42,403 bases of DNA, taken from Clostridia bacterium (GTDB taxonomy: Bacteria > Bacillota > Clostridia > Lachnospirales > Lachnospiraceae). The DNA lies in NCBI GenBank assembly GCA_029101305.1, contig JAQXQS010000188.1:1-42403 (forward strand). The letters run 5' to 3'. Positions 25,424 through 33,227 of this stretch are shown in pieces; within the stretch, counting starts at the first letter, position 1, and every line of letters begins with the position of its first letter. A program made the translations under genes and the position numbers. The notes beneath the pieces were generated by a model. It saw only the letters and a list, made by a program, of their open reading frames with translations. It was not told the DNA's origin and did no database searches.

Positions 25424-26932
25424 TTGGCAAAAGCGATTATGGTGCAGGGGACAATGTCCAATGCCGGAAAAAGCCTTCTGGCAGCTGGCCTTTGCAGAAT
25501 TTTCAAGCAGGATGGATACCGGGTGGCACCCTTTAAATCCCAGAATATGGCGTTGAATTCCTTTATTACAAAAGAAGGGCTTGAAATGGGACGTGCCCAG
25601 GTGATGCAGGCAGAAGCAGCCGGAATTGCTCCTTCTGTCCTTATGAATCCTATTTTGTTAAAGCCTACAAATGATGTAGGCTCCCAAGTGATTGTAAATG
25701 GAGAGGTCCTGGGAAATATGAGCGCCAGGGATTATTTTAAATATAAGAAAAAACTGGTGCCGGATATTATGAAGGCTTACAATACACTTGCCGCCGAAAA
25801 TGATATTATTGTTATAGAAGGAGCCGGAAGTCCGGCTGAAATTAATTTAAAAAGTGACGATATCGTAAATATGGGTATGGCAAAAATGGCAAAGGCTCCG
25901 GTGCTTCTGGTTGGGGATATCGACCGTGGAGGTGTTTTTGCCCAGCTGATCGGAACGGTCATGCTTCTGGAAGAAGATGAAAAGGAGATGGTAAAAGGTC
26001 TGATCATCAATAAATTCCGTGGAGATAAAACCATTCTGGATCCTGGTGTGGAAATGCTGGAGGAGAGAAGCGGCATTCCGGTTGTGGGGGTAGCTCCGTA
26101 TCTGAATATCCAGGTAGAGGATGAGGACAGCCTGACTGAGCGTTTTGAAACCAAACGTACCGTGGATCTTATTGATATTGCAGTGATCCGTGTGCCGAGA
26201 ATTTCCAATTTTACTGATTTTAATCATTTGGAAAGCATTCAGGGTGTTTCTCTTCGCTATGTGAAAAATCCATCGGAGCTTGGCAATCCGGATATGATCA
26301 TTTTGCCGGGAACAAAAAATACCATGGAAGACCTTCTGTGGATGCGGGAAAATGGTCTGGAGGCACTGATCTTAAAAGAAGCGGCAAAGGGTAAGCTGAT
26401 TTTTGGAATCTGCGGTGGTTATCAGATGATGGGGGAAAGCTTAAGCGATCCTCATGGAGTGGAAGCTGGTGGAACCATTAAAGGCATGGGGCTTCTGCCC
26501 ATGGATACGGTTTTTGCCAGGAAAAAAACAAGAACCAGAGTGGAAGGTTCTTTTGGTCCGCTTACAGGCGCTTTTGCAAAGCTAGGTGGTACAGCCCTGG
26601 AAGGCTATGAGATCCACATGGGTGAGACGGTCCTGAAAGGAGAAGCAAAGCCATCTACTGAAATTCAGGATAGCGTAACCGGTGAACGTAAGTCAGATGG
26701 AGCGTACCTGGATAATGTGTGCGGAACCTATGTGCATGGCGTGTTTGATAAAGAGGCGGTTGCTGAGGCAATTGTGCAGATCATAGGAGAAAAGAAAGGT
26801 CTGGATGTATCCGGAATGACTGGAATGGATTTTCAGGCATTTAAAGAGACCCAGTATGACATTCTGGCGGCAGAGCTTCGGAAACATCTGGATATGGATA
26901 AAATTTATAAGATTCTGGATGAGGGAATTTAG
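25424..26932 (+). CDS. cbiP: Cobyric acid synthase CbiP
   Basis: About 502 residues. It amidates side chains b, d, e and g of adenosylcobyrinic diamide with glutamine and ATP. The ATP-binding domain starts [20 protein letters not shown], with KSQNMALNS and [15 protein letters not shown]; the glutaminase domain has the Cys in [12 protein letters not shown] and [10 protein letters not shown] plus the YVHGVFD end. The start is placed at TTG 25424, with GGAGG (25411-25415) eight bases upstream. Also called CobQ. Confidence 0.96.
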   Translation: MAKAIMVQGTMSNAGKSLLAAGLCRIFKQDGYRVAPFKSQNMALNSFITKEGLEMGRAQVMQAEAAGIAPSVLMNPILLKPTNDVGSQVIVNGEVLGNMSARDYFKYKKKLVPDIMKAYNTLAAENDIIVIEGAGSPAEINLKSDDIVNMGMAKMAKAPVLLVGDIDRGGVFAQLIGTVMLLEEDEKEMVKGLIINKFRGDKTILDPGVEMLEERSGIPVVGVAPYLNIQVEDEDSLTERFETKRTVDLIDIAVIRVPRISNFTDFNHLESIQGVSLRYVKNPSELGNPDMIILPGTKNTMEDLLWMRENGLEALILKEAAKGKLIFGICGGYQMMGESLSDPHGVEAGGTIKGMGLLPMDTVFARKKTRTRVEGSFGPLTGAFAKLGGTALEGYEIHMGETVLKGEAKPSTEIQDSVTGERKSDGAYLDNVCGTYVHGVFDKEAVAEAIVQIIGEKKGLDVSGMTGMDFQAFKETQYDILAAELRKHLDMDKIYKILDEGI

Positions 26933-26945
26933 AAAGGACATAAAG

Positions 26946-27587
26946 ATGAAGGTAGAACTGGAAAATGTAAAACCTATGGATATAGAAAAAAGAAGCTTTG
27001 AGATCATCACAGAGGAGCTTGGTGACACTCCTCTGATTCCTGGTACGGAACTGGTGGTAAAGCGATGTATTCATACAAGCGCGGATTTTGATTACGCGAA
27101 GAATCTTTGCTTTTCTGAAAATGCAGTGGAAAAGGCAATCCAGGCAATCAAAGAGGGGGCCTGCATTGTAACCGATACCCAGATGGCAAAAGCAGGAATC
27201 AATAAGCGTGCCCTTGCAAGATACGGAGGAGAGGTTTACTGCTTTATGTCTGACGAAGATGTAGCCAAAATTGCAAAGGAAAATGGTTCTACCCGTGCTA
27301 CAGCAAGCATGGATAAGGCAGCAGGTCTTGACAAAAAGCTGATCTTTGCCATTGGAAATGCACCTACTGCATTGGTTCGGCTTTATGAGCTGATCGAGGA
27401 TGGCAAACTGAATCCGGAGCTGATCATCGGTGTGCCGGTTGGCTTTGTAAATGTGGTGCAGTCCAAGGAACTGATCATGCACACAGAGGTGCCATATATC
27501 GTGGCCCGGGGACGTAAGGGAGGGTCAAATATTGCGGCATGTATCTGCAATGCACTGCTGTATATGATCGACAATAACCGGGGATAA
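26946..27587 (+). CDS. cbiC: Cobalt-precorrin-8 methylmutase CbiC
   Basis: The 213-residue enzyme moves the C11 methyl to C12 to give cobyrinic acid. The catalytic His lies in RCIHTSADF, with the phosphate-like GVPVGFVNVVQSKE and GRKGGSNIAACICNAL motifs at the C-terminus. AAAGGA seven bases before ATG 26946 sets the start; an upstream extension into cbiP is not supported. It is last in the contiguous operon. Confidence 0.96.
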   Translation: MKVELENVKPMDIEKRSFEIITEELGDTPLIPGTELVVKRCIHTSADFDYAKNLCFSENAVEKAIQAIKEGACIVTDTQMAKAGINKRALARYGGEVYCFMSDEDVAKIAKENGSTRATASMDKAAGLDKKLIFAIGNAPTALVRLYELIEDGKLNPELIIGVPVGFVNVVQSKELIMHTEVPYIVARGRKGGSNIAACICNALLYMIDNNRG

Positions 27588-27590
27588 ACC

Positions 27591-27620
27591 TGTTCCAGGA
27601 AAAGGAACACTTGATTTTAA
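27591..27620 (+). terminator. Probable terminator at the end of the cbi operon
   Basis: TGTTCC (27591-27596) and GGAACA (27604-27609) form a 6-bp stem, followed by CTTGATTTTAATTCTTT. The U-tract is imperfect. It lies four bases after the cbiC stop and before a converging gene. Confidence 0.5.
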
Positions 27621-27628
27621 TTCTTTGT

Positions 27629-28954
27629 CTATGAAATAACAGATTTCAAAAGTTCACACGCTGGAACAAAATCCTGTACCGGCATGGATGAGCAGGACAT
27701 AAGTATGGTCACAGCGCCCGCTGTTTCTTTTAAAATCTGTAGATGCAGGCCTTTTTCATGGGCCTGCTTTTTTATTTCTTCCCCATTTTTAGAACAAGGC
27801 AAAGTAAGGGCCAGACTGGTGCCAGCGGCTCCAACCTGAATTTGGCACCCGGAGCCAAATACCTGGCGGACTGCACTGCGAAGCTGTTTTAATTTAGAAG
27901 AATACAGTCGTTTCAGCCTTCTGGTCTGTGCTGCAAGGTGACCGTCACGGATAAACTGGCAAAGCGCGATTTGTTCTGCCTTGGAGGCAGTCTGGTTATA
28001 GAATCCTGCTTTATTTTTATAAGCTTCCAGAAGTTCTGGAGGCAAAATCATAAAGCTGATTCGGATAGAAGGCAGCAGCAGTCTGGAAAATGAACCGATA
28101 TAAACCACACCCTGCCCTCCGGAAAGTCCGAAGAGGGAAGGAGTAGGCTTCTGGAAATAGACGAATTCGTTTTCGAAATCATCTTCGATGATCAGGTGAT
28201 GGCGTTCGTCTGCATATTTCAGAAGCTCCAGACGGCGTTTTACTGGCATGATCTCGCCCCATTTTGTCATGTGCGCAGGGGAAACGTAGACCACATCGCA
28301 GTCTTTATCACGATAATGGATATCATATCCGTAATCTTTGAAAACCGTGCTTCCGTGAACGAAAGAGGGGGTAGGGAAGGATACCTGGTGAAACTCTGGA
28401 TATACTTCATGGATAAGAGGACACAGGATCTGCAGAAGGATCTGGAAGCTGGCGCCGACTACAATATAGTCCTGGGAACAGAGGATGTTTCGACGCTCCC
28501 GGATATAATCTGCCAGAGTTTCCCGGAAATCAGCTTCGCCCTGGGGCTCTCCATAAGTGAGCATCCTTTCATTCTGGCGAAGGGCGCTTTTCATATAACG
28601 GCTCCACAGATCGAAACGGAAACTCTCTTTATCTACGCCGGAAGAGGCCAGGTCGTAACGGTAGTGAGGTTCATCATGTCTGCCCGGCTGGCTGCTTTTG
28701 TGCTGATGAAAGGCAATTTCTGTAACGTAGTAGCCGCTTTGGGCTTTTGCCATAATATAGCCGTCTGCGGCAAGCTGGAGGTAGGCAGTCTCGATAGTGG
28801 TACGGGAGAGCTTCAGCTCCTGGGAGCATTTCCTGAGAGAGGGCATTTTGCTTCCTGGTGTCATTTTTCCATCCAGGATCAGCTTTTTGTAGTATTCATA
28901 AACTTCCATATAAAGATGTGTGGTACGCTTCTGATTTTTTTCAATGTCTAACAT
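27629..28954 (-). CDS. MocR/PdxR-type transcriptional regulator with aminotransferase domain
   Basis: The 441-residue protein combines an N-terminal GntR winged helix (about 1-75; MPSLRKCSQELKLSRTTIETAY) with an aminotransferase-like domain. MocR/PdxR proteins sense PLP or amino acids and control PLP synthesis or GABA genes. Divergence from a pyridoxal kinase gene and direct repeats between them suggest PLP control. Oddly, the PLP-lysine motif (FSK) reads GSFSRLLLP here, with Arg291 (codon AGA, 28084-28082) where Lys is expected, so a Schiff base with PLP may not form. Confidence 0.88.
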   Translation of the reverse strand: MLDIEKNQKRTTHLYMEVYEYYKKLILDGKMTPGSKMPSLRKCSQELKLSRTTIETAYLQLAADGYIMAKAQSGYYVTEIAFHQHKSSQPGRHDEPHYRYDLASSGVDKESFRFDLWSRYMKSALRQNERMLTYGEPQGEADFRETLADYIRERRNILCSQDYIVVGASFQILLQILCPLIHEVYPEFHQVSFPTPSFVHGSTVFKDYGYDIHYRDKDCDVVYVSPAHMTKWGEIMPVKRRLELLKYADERHHLIIEDDFENEFVYFQKPTPSLFGLSGGQGVVYIGSFSRLLLPSIRISFMILPPELLEAYKNKAGFYNQTASKAEQIALCQFIRDGHLAAQTRRLKRLYSSKLKQLRSAVRQVFGSGCQIQVGAAGTSLALTLPCSKNGEEIKKQAHEKGLHLQILKETAGAVTILMSCSSMPVQDFVPACELLKSVIS

Positions 28955-29013
28955 AAAACTGTCCCCTCTAAAATACTTTAATTTGGATATTTCGATATAT
29001 ACACATAGGTGTT

Positions 29014-29042
29014 ATTCTACAATATAAACGAAAAATTTACAA
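29014..29042 (-). promoter_or_regulatory. Promoter of the MocR/PdxR-type regulator gene
   Basis: Minus-strand TTGTAA (29042-29037), 17-base spacer, TAGAAT (29019-29014). Both boxes overlap the direct repeats at 29018-29051, fitting autoregulation. Confidence 0.6.
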
Positions 29043-29051
29043 TAGAAATCG
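29018..29051 (+). promoter_or_regulatory. Direct repeats, putative PdxR-type operator
   Basis: TACAATATAAACG (29018-29030) and TACAATAGAAATCG (29038-29051) are repeated with exactly 20 bases between starts, about two helical turns. MocR regulators are known to bind direct repeats. The repeats lie between the regulator and kinase genes. Confidence 0.6.
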
Positions 29052-29091
29052 TGGCGGAAACGTCAGATTATTGGAAACTGGAGTGATGTAT

Positions 29092-29961
29092 TTGAAGAAA
29101 ATAGCGGTAATTCAGGACTTGTCCGGCCTGGGGAAATGTTCTCTGACAGCGGCAATCCCGGTGATCTCGGTCATGGGCGTACAGGCGGTACCTTTGCCAA
29201 CGGCAGTGCTTAGCAACCAGACTGGTTATCCTTCTTATTACTGTGATGATTATACAGAACATATGGAACAGATCATGGAAGAGTGGGAGAAACGGACGTT
29301 TTCTCCGGATGGAATATATACAGGCTTTCTGGCTGATGAGGAGCAGGCTGATAAAATCCTGGATTTTATCAGAAGATTCCGGCAGGAGAAGACCATGGTG
29401 CTGGTGGATCCGGTTATGGGAGACAACGGCAGGGCTTATGGAATCTACACCAGGGGCTTGCGGGAAAAGATGATCCAGCTGGTGAAAAGTGCACAGGTGA
29501 TCACGCCGAACCTTACGGAAGCACTGCTTCTTTTATATGGGAAAGAAGAGATGGAAAAAAGGTATGCAGAGCTTCTGGAACTGGATGGGGAAAAACGTCT
29601 GGAGCAGATTGAAAAGGTTGGGGAGCAGCTGGCAAAAGAATATGAGCTGCAGGCTGCTGTGATTACTGGTGTAGAATTCCGGGCGGAATTATGTGCACAG
29701 CAGATGGGAAATCTGGTAGTGGAAAATGGTCAGGCTTCCTGGTGCTTTGCTCCAAAGCTTGGCGGCAGCTATTCCGGAACAGGAGATTTGTTTGCTTCTG
29801 TACTTAGTGCAGGACTGGTAAAGGGAATGTCCATGATGACTTGCGTGGAACTTGCAGTGAATTTCCTCTCTAAAGCCATTGCCCAGACCGTGCAGGAGGG
29901 GACGGACCGGAATGATGGAGTCTGTTTCGAGACATATCTTGGAGAATTATGTAAAATTTGA
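29092..29961 (+). CDS. Pyridoxal/pyridoxamine kinase
   Basis: About 289 residues of the ribokinase-fold PdxY/PdxK type, phosphorylating vitamin B6 vitamers to PLP. Motifs: KKIAVIQDLSGLGKCSLTAA at the N-terminus, VDPVMGDNG in the middle and the catalytic GTGDLFAS (Asp232 from the chosen start). ATG 29086 lies only two bases from the GGAG (29080-29083), so TTG 29092 at eight bases is the better start and matches homologues that begin MKKIA. The gene is probably controlled by the divergent regulator. Confidence 0.88.
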   Translation: MKKIAVIQDLSGLGKCSLTAAIPVISVMGVQAVPLPTAVLSNQTGYPSYYCDDYTEHMEQIMEEWEKRTFSPDGIYTGFLADEEQADKILDFIRRFRQEKTMVLVDPVMGDNGRAYGIYTRGLREKMIQLVKSAQVITPNLTEALLLLYGKEEMEKRYAELLELDGEKRLEQIEKVGEQLAKEYELQAAVITGVEFRAELCAQQMGNLVVENGQASWCFAPKLGGSYSGTGDLFASVLSAGLVKGMSMMTCVELAVNFLSKAIAQTVQEGTDRNDGVCFETYLGELCKI

Positions 29962-29991
29962 TAGAGAGAATAACAGAGGAGAGTGTGAATA

Positions 29992-30633
29992 ATGGCTGAT
30001 ATCGTTTATTGCTATAATGATGAGGTATATTTTAACCTGACAAATAAATGCCCCTGCAACTGTACTTTTTGCATCCGCAATAACGGAGATTCCGTAGGCG
30101 GGGCGAAGACCTTGTGGTTTGACAGGGAACCAACAATGGAAGAAATTTACAAGGCCATTGATGCCTTTGATTTCTCCGGATACAAGGAGGTAGTATTCTG
30201 CGGCTACGGAGAGCCTACCATGGCGCTGGACAAGCTGATCGCTGTCAGTGAATATATGAGAAGCAAATATCCGGCGCATTTAGACCGTGATGGGAAACCC
30301 TGCCCAGGAATTAAACTTCGTCTGAATACCAACGGTCTCGGAGATTTGATCAACAAGCGTTCCATAGCCAAAGAGGTCTGTCAGGCTGTAGATATTATTT
30401 CCATTAGTTTAAACATGCCAGATGCCAAGTCCTACAATGAAGTGGTACGTCCGGCTTATGGAGAAAAAGCATTTGACGCTATGCTGAAATTTGCACAGGA
30501 TTGCAAACAGTATACAGAAAATGTGAAATTCACGGTTGTAGACTGTATCGGCAAGGAAAACATTGAGAAAAGCCGTAAAGTAGCTGAGAAGCTTGGAATT
30601 CCGTTGAGAGTACGGGAGTATACGGCTGAATAA
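29992..30633 (+). CDS. TatD-linked radical SAM protein
   Basis: The 213-residue protein has CPCNCTFCIRN, giving the radical SAM cluster motif Cys20-x3-Cys24-x2-Cys27, plus VVFCGYGEPTM and LRLNTNGLGDLINKR. This matches the family of radical SAM proteins usually encoded beside or fused to TatD nuclease; no TatD gene is visible next to it. The reaction is unknown. AGAGGAGAG precedes the ATG, 30 bases after the kinase gene, so the two may be co-transcribed. Confidence 0.8.
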   Translation: MADIVYCYNDEVYFNLTNKCPCNCTFCIRNNGDSVGGAKTLWFDREPTMEEIYKAIDAFDFSGYKEVVFCGYGEPTMALDKLIAVSEYMRSKYPAHLDRDGKPCPGIKLRLNTNGLGDLINKRSIAKEVCQAVDIISISLNMPDAKSYNEVVRPAYGEKAFDAMLKFAQDCKQYTENVKFTVVDCIGKENIEKSRKVAEKLGIPLRVREYTAE

Positions 30634-30644
30634 GATTAAGGGAA

Positions 30645-30758
30645 GAAAAAGACATCAATGCAGATGTTTCATAAAATCCAATAGAGCCTTTGTTAACAAG
30701 TTTTAGATTTATCTATGAGATTTTATGAAGTACGGAAAAATCTGCAATGGTGTCTTTT
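30645..30758. terminator. Long imperfect inverted repeat between convergent genes
   Basis: The left arm (30645-30678: AAAAAGACATCAATGCAGAT then TTCATAAAATC) matches the complement of the right arm (30719-30758: GATTTTATGAA, then ATCTGCAATGGTGTCTTTT). T-runs leave each end on opposite strands, so it can terminate both the radical SAM and the phosphatase transcripts. Its length also fits a decayed miniature element. Confidence 0.5.
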
Positions 30759-30851
30759 GATATGTGTAGGTTATTTTTGGCAAAAATTTTAACTGTTAGA
30801 TTTGCGAAGTGTTTGAATTAGCAAGTCTGTTAAGTGGTTGAACAGTCAGGC

Positions 30852-31628
30852 TTATTTTTTAATAAAGGTTTGCAAAACTTCTCGGAACTGGGGTACACAG
30901 GCCAGGATATCCGAATTCGCAAGATAAGGCGGTTCTTTATTTTCCCAGTCCGTGATGACGCCGCCGGCTTCTTTTAAAATAACGGTAGCCCCGCTGTAAT
31001 CCCAGGGTTTCAGATTCTGTTCCAGATAAGCGTGCTGTCTGCCACAGGCTACATAGCAAATGTCAAGGGCAGCAGAGCCGGTACGCCTGAAATCTGCACA
31101 GTTCATAAAGATATTGTAAAATACCGGGAACAGTTCCTTTGCCCTGTCTTTTTCATAAGGTGAGGAGCCGAAAGATACCACAGCATCTTTGAATTCCGGC
31201 TGGTTGGACACATGGATAGGAGCTCCGTTCAGGTAGGCACCTTCACCCTTGGCACCATAGAAGAGCTCTTCCGTAAAAGGATTATAGACAACTCCGAAAG
31301 TGATTTCTCCATTTTCATAAAGTCCCAAAGAAACTGCGCTTAAATGATAATCCCGGATTAAATTGGTGGTTCCGTCTATAGGATCCAGAATCCAGTAAGA
31401 TTTCCGGGAATCCAGTCCAAGATTCTCCTTCTCTTCAGCAATCAGTGCAATGTCCGGAAATTCTTTTCCAAGAGCCTCTTTCAGGTAATTTTGGACGGCA
31501 ACATCTACATTGGTAACGTAATCGGCAGCCCCCTTTTCTGTAACCTTTTCATGAGCCATTTCCTGAAGAATCAAGGGCTTTGTTTGTTTCACCAGTTCTA
31601 TGATTCTGGATTGGTTTTCTTTGTTCAT
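30852..31628 (-). CDS. Inositol monophosphatase family protein
   Basis: The 258-residue enzyme has the metal-binding set of the family: Glu65-Glu66 in IAEEKE, LDPIDGTTN (Asp82, Asp85) and WDYSGA (Asp210). Members hydrolyse inositol phosphates or related sugar phosphates with magnesium, and SuhB-type members act in rRNA processing. The specific substrate is unclear. AGGAGG precedes the ATG on the minus strand. It marks the last ordinary chromosomal gene before the accessory island. Confidence 0.9.
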   Translation of the reverse strand: MNKENQSRIIELVKQTKPLILQEMAHEKVTEKGAADYVTNVDVAVQNYLKEALGKEFPDIALIAEEKENLGLDSRKSYWILDPIDGTTNLIRDYHLSAVSLGLYENGEITFGVVYNPFTEELFYGAKGEGAYLNGAPIHVSNQPEFKDAVVSFGSSPYEKDRAKELFPVFYNIFMNCADFRRTGSAALDICYVACGRQHAYLEQNLKPWDYSGATVILKEAGGVITDWENKEPPYLANSDILACVPQFREVLQTFIKK

Positions 31629-31781
31629 ATAAAAATACCTCCTAACGCTTGTTAAAAAACTTCAATAATCTGGGTGTTCTAGGGAAAATTTACCATAAAC
31701 AGAAAGAAAGGGCAAATGAAAAATTAAGTTGCAAAAATATAAAAAAATTGAAACTAAGAAGTACAAATTTTATAAAAAGGA

Positions 31782-31937
31782 CTAAATAAAAATGGAGAGA
31801 CGAAATGTCCCTCCTGAAAGTTCAATTGTTGTTAACGCTATTTCAGCGGTGTCATTCGAATTGATAGTCATTCCGGTGTCTTTGAGTTTCTGAATTAGTT
31901 GTGTAATGGATAAAAAATTCTTAGGATATGTATACAT
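31782..31937 (-). pseudogene. Truncated Abi_2 (AbiD/AbiF-like) abortive-infection gene
   Basis: Minus-strand ATG at 31937 preceded by AGAGGTGAG. The first 38 residues (MYTYPKNFLSITQLIQKLKD, then TGMTINSNDTAEIALTTI) resemble the N-terminus of Abi_2 family HEPN proteins, which continue GFYRLRGY. Here the frame diverges after ALTTI and stops at residue 51. The body of the toxin is missing, so the gene is a remnant. The family call rests on remembered sequence patterns, not on a search. Confidence 0.6.
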
Positions 31938-31954
31938 AGCTCACCTCTGGATAT

Positions 31955-32016
31955 AAAAAGTCCCGCCGGGTTGCGCATTCTTGCCGAAACAAGACTAAGC
32001 GTGGCGGGTTCTGTTA
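31955..32016 (-). ncRNA. Small structured RNA upstream of the truncated Abi gene
   Basis: On the minus strand CCCGCC (32008-32003) pairs with GGCGGG (31967-31962); inside are ACGC/GCG and TCTTG/CAAGA with a TTTCGG loop. The stem is followed by ACTTTTTATA, an intrinsic terminator. A perfect promoter places the start at about 32016, giving an RNA of about 60 bases between promoter and the abi gene. Upstream structured RNAs are associated with AbiF-type toxins; assignment here is inference. Confidence 0.6.
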
Positions 32017-32021
32017 CATAT

Positions 32022-32050
32022 ATTCTACTTGGAACGAACCAATCTGTCAA
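32022..32050 (-). promoter_or_regulatory. Promoter of the small RNA and abi remnant
   Basis: Minus-strand TTGACA (32050-32045), exactly 17 bases, TAGAAT (32027-32022). Confidence 0.75.
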
Positions 32051-32324
32051 TACTTTGGGACAGGTTTGCCAAGATTATTTTTGGGCTGCTATATAGAATG
32101 CGAATTAAAAAAAGATTAAATATCGGTTCTTAAAGTCAGAGTTACTTTGCGGAATATTGCAAAAATCACTGAGCCCACATCTGGACTCAAAGCAATGAGT
32201 GCGATATGCTAAACCGCATTGTGATTGGAATTTCGGCAAAGTAGTTCAGGCTTGCCAACGGTATTGAAAAGAGAAAAAACATCCGACCATATCTGAATAA
32301 GTAGCAGATTGATATGTTGGAAAC

Positions 32325-32700
32325 ACTGCAGAAAGTAGAAGTTGCCTTGGATATGAGAAAGAACCAGACGGAATGATTGTAGTTGTGCCGAAGTAGGCAA
32401 AAACGATAAAGCTGATTTATAAGCTGTTCCTGGACGGCATGACCGTGCATACCATTGCCGGAGAACTTACCAAACGAGGCATCAAGACACCCGGCGGCAA
32501 GGATAAATGGAATCAGTCAACAGTGCGGAGTAATCTTGCTAACGAAAAATATAAAGGCGATGCTCTACTGCAGAAATCCTGCACAGTAGATTTTTTGACA
32601 AAGAAAACGAAAACCAATGAAGGTGAAGTGCCGCAGTATTATGTGGAAAATAACCACGAAGCAATCATTGCTCCGCAGATTTACTGCTGCATCATCTACC
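32325..32700 (+). pseudogene. Remnant of a large serine recombinase
   Basis: In one frame the translation reads GYEKEPDGMIVVVPK, TAG (32394-32396), AKTIKLIYKLFLDGMTVHTI, then GELTKRGIKTPGGKDKW and further to YYVENNHEAII. This is the recombinase domain following the catalytic part in large serine recombinases of mobile elements. The N-terminal catalytic domain and the C-terminal coiled coil are absent, there is a stop where Gln is expected, and the tail after about 32690 is unrelated. So it is a decayed fragment, probably left by the element that brought the island. Confidence 0.7.
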
Positions 32701-32745
32701 AGTGCAATAATAAGTTTCGGAATAAAACTTACTTTCTATTTCAGT

Positions 32746-32767
32746 TTTTTGCAGTAAACTGCAAAAA
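32746..32767. terminator. Hairpin after the recombinase remnant
   Basis: TTTTTGCAG (32746-32754) and CTGCAAAAA (32759-32767) form a 9-bp stem with a TAAA loop. It is A/T flanked and could terminate weakly in either direction. Confidence 0.4.
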
Positions 32768-32805
32768 TCTTTTGCTACACAGATTGATTTTATTCGCACT
32801 TTAGC

Positions 32806-33044
32806 GTATGATAAATTCGGTTGTTTATGTCCTGCTTAGAGAGCGATTTAACATGAAGAATTCAAACCCTGTGTTCAATAGAGCAAATTACCGATGCTAA
32901 AAAGTCAGCTACTTATGGATTATTTCTGACAATGCAAAAAGCTTTTAAAGGAACTTTCAGCGTATCTGACGGGCATGCTCGAAGGCCATTCTGCTGAAAA
33001 TTTGAAACATATGGAGTGCTTCTATATCATTTATTCGCATGACT
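32806..33044. other. AT-rich non-coding stretch
   Basis: Short frames only, none with a ribosome site or family resemblance. I read it as scar sequence between the recombinase remnant and the restriction-modification locus. Confidence 0.5.
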
Positions 33045-33073
33045 GAATTGGGGAAACAGTGTTTACCCAATTC
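33045..33073 (+). repeat. Perfect stem upstream of hsdM
   Basis: GAATTGGG (33045-33052) pairs with CCCAATTC (33066-33073) and AAAC with GTTT inside, leaving a short loop. It lies 155 bases before hsdM. No T-run follows; it may be an operator or the end of the island element. Confidence 0.4.
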
Positions 33074-33227
33074 GAGAATCGTTTAATGCAAAAATCGGGA
33101 AAATGAGAATGTAATATGTATTATTGAGAATATGCAAAGTATTGGGACTTAATTTGAATGATATAGTCGAAAGCGTGTCAGACGACGATATAGGAGAATA
33201 AAAATTACAATTGATGGAGGAAAACAT

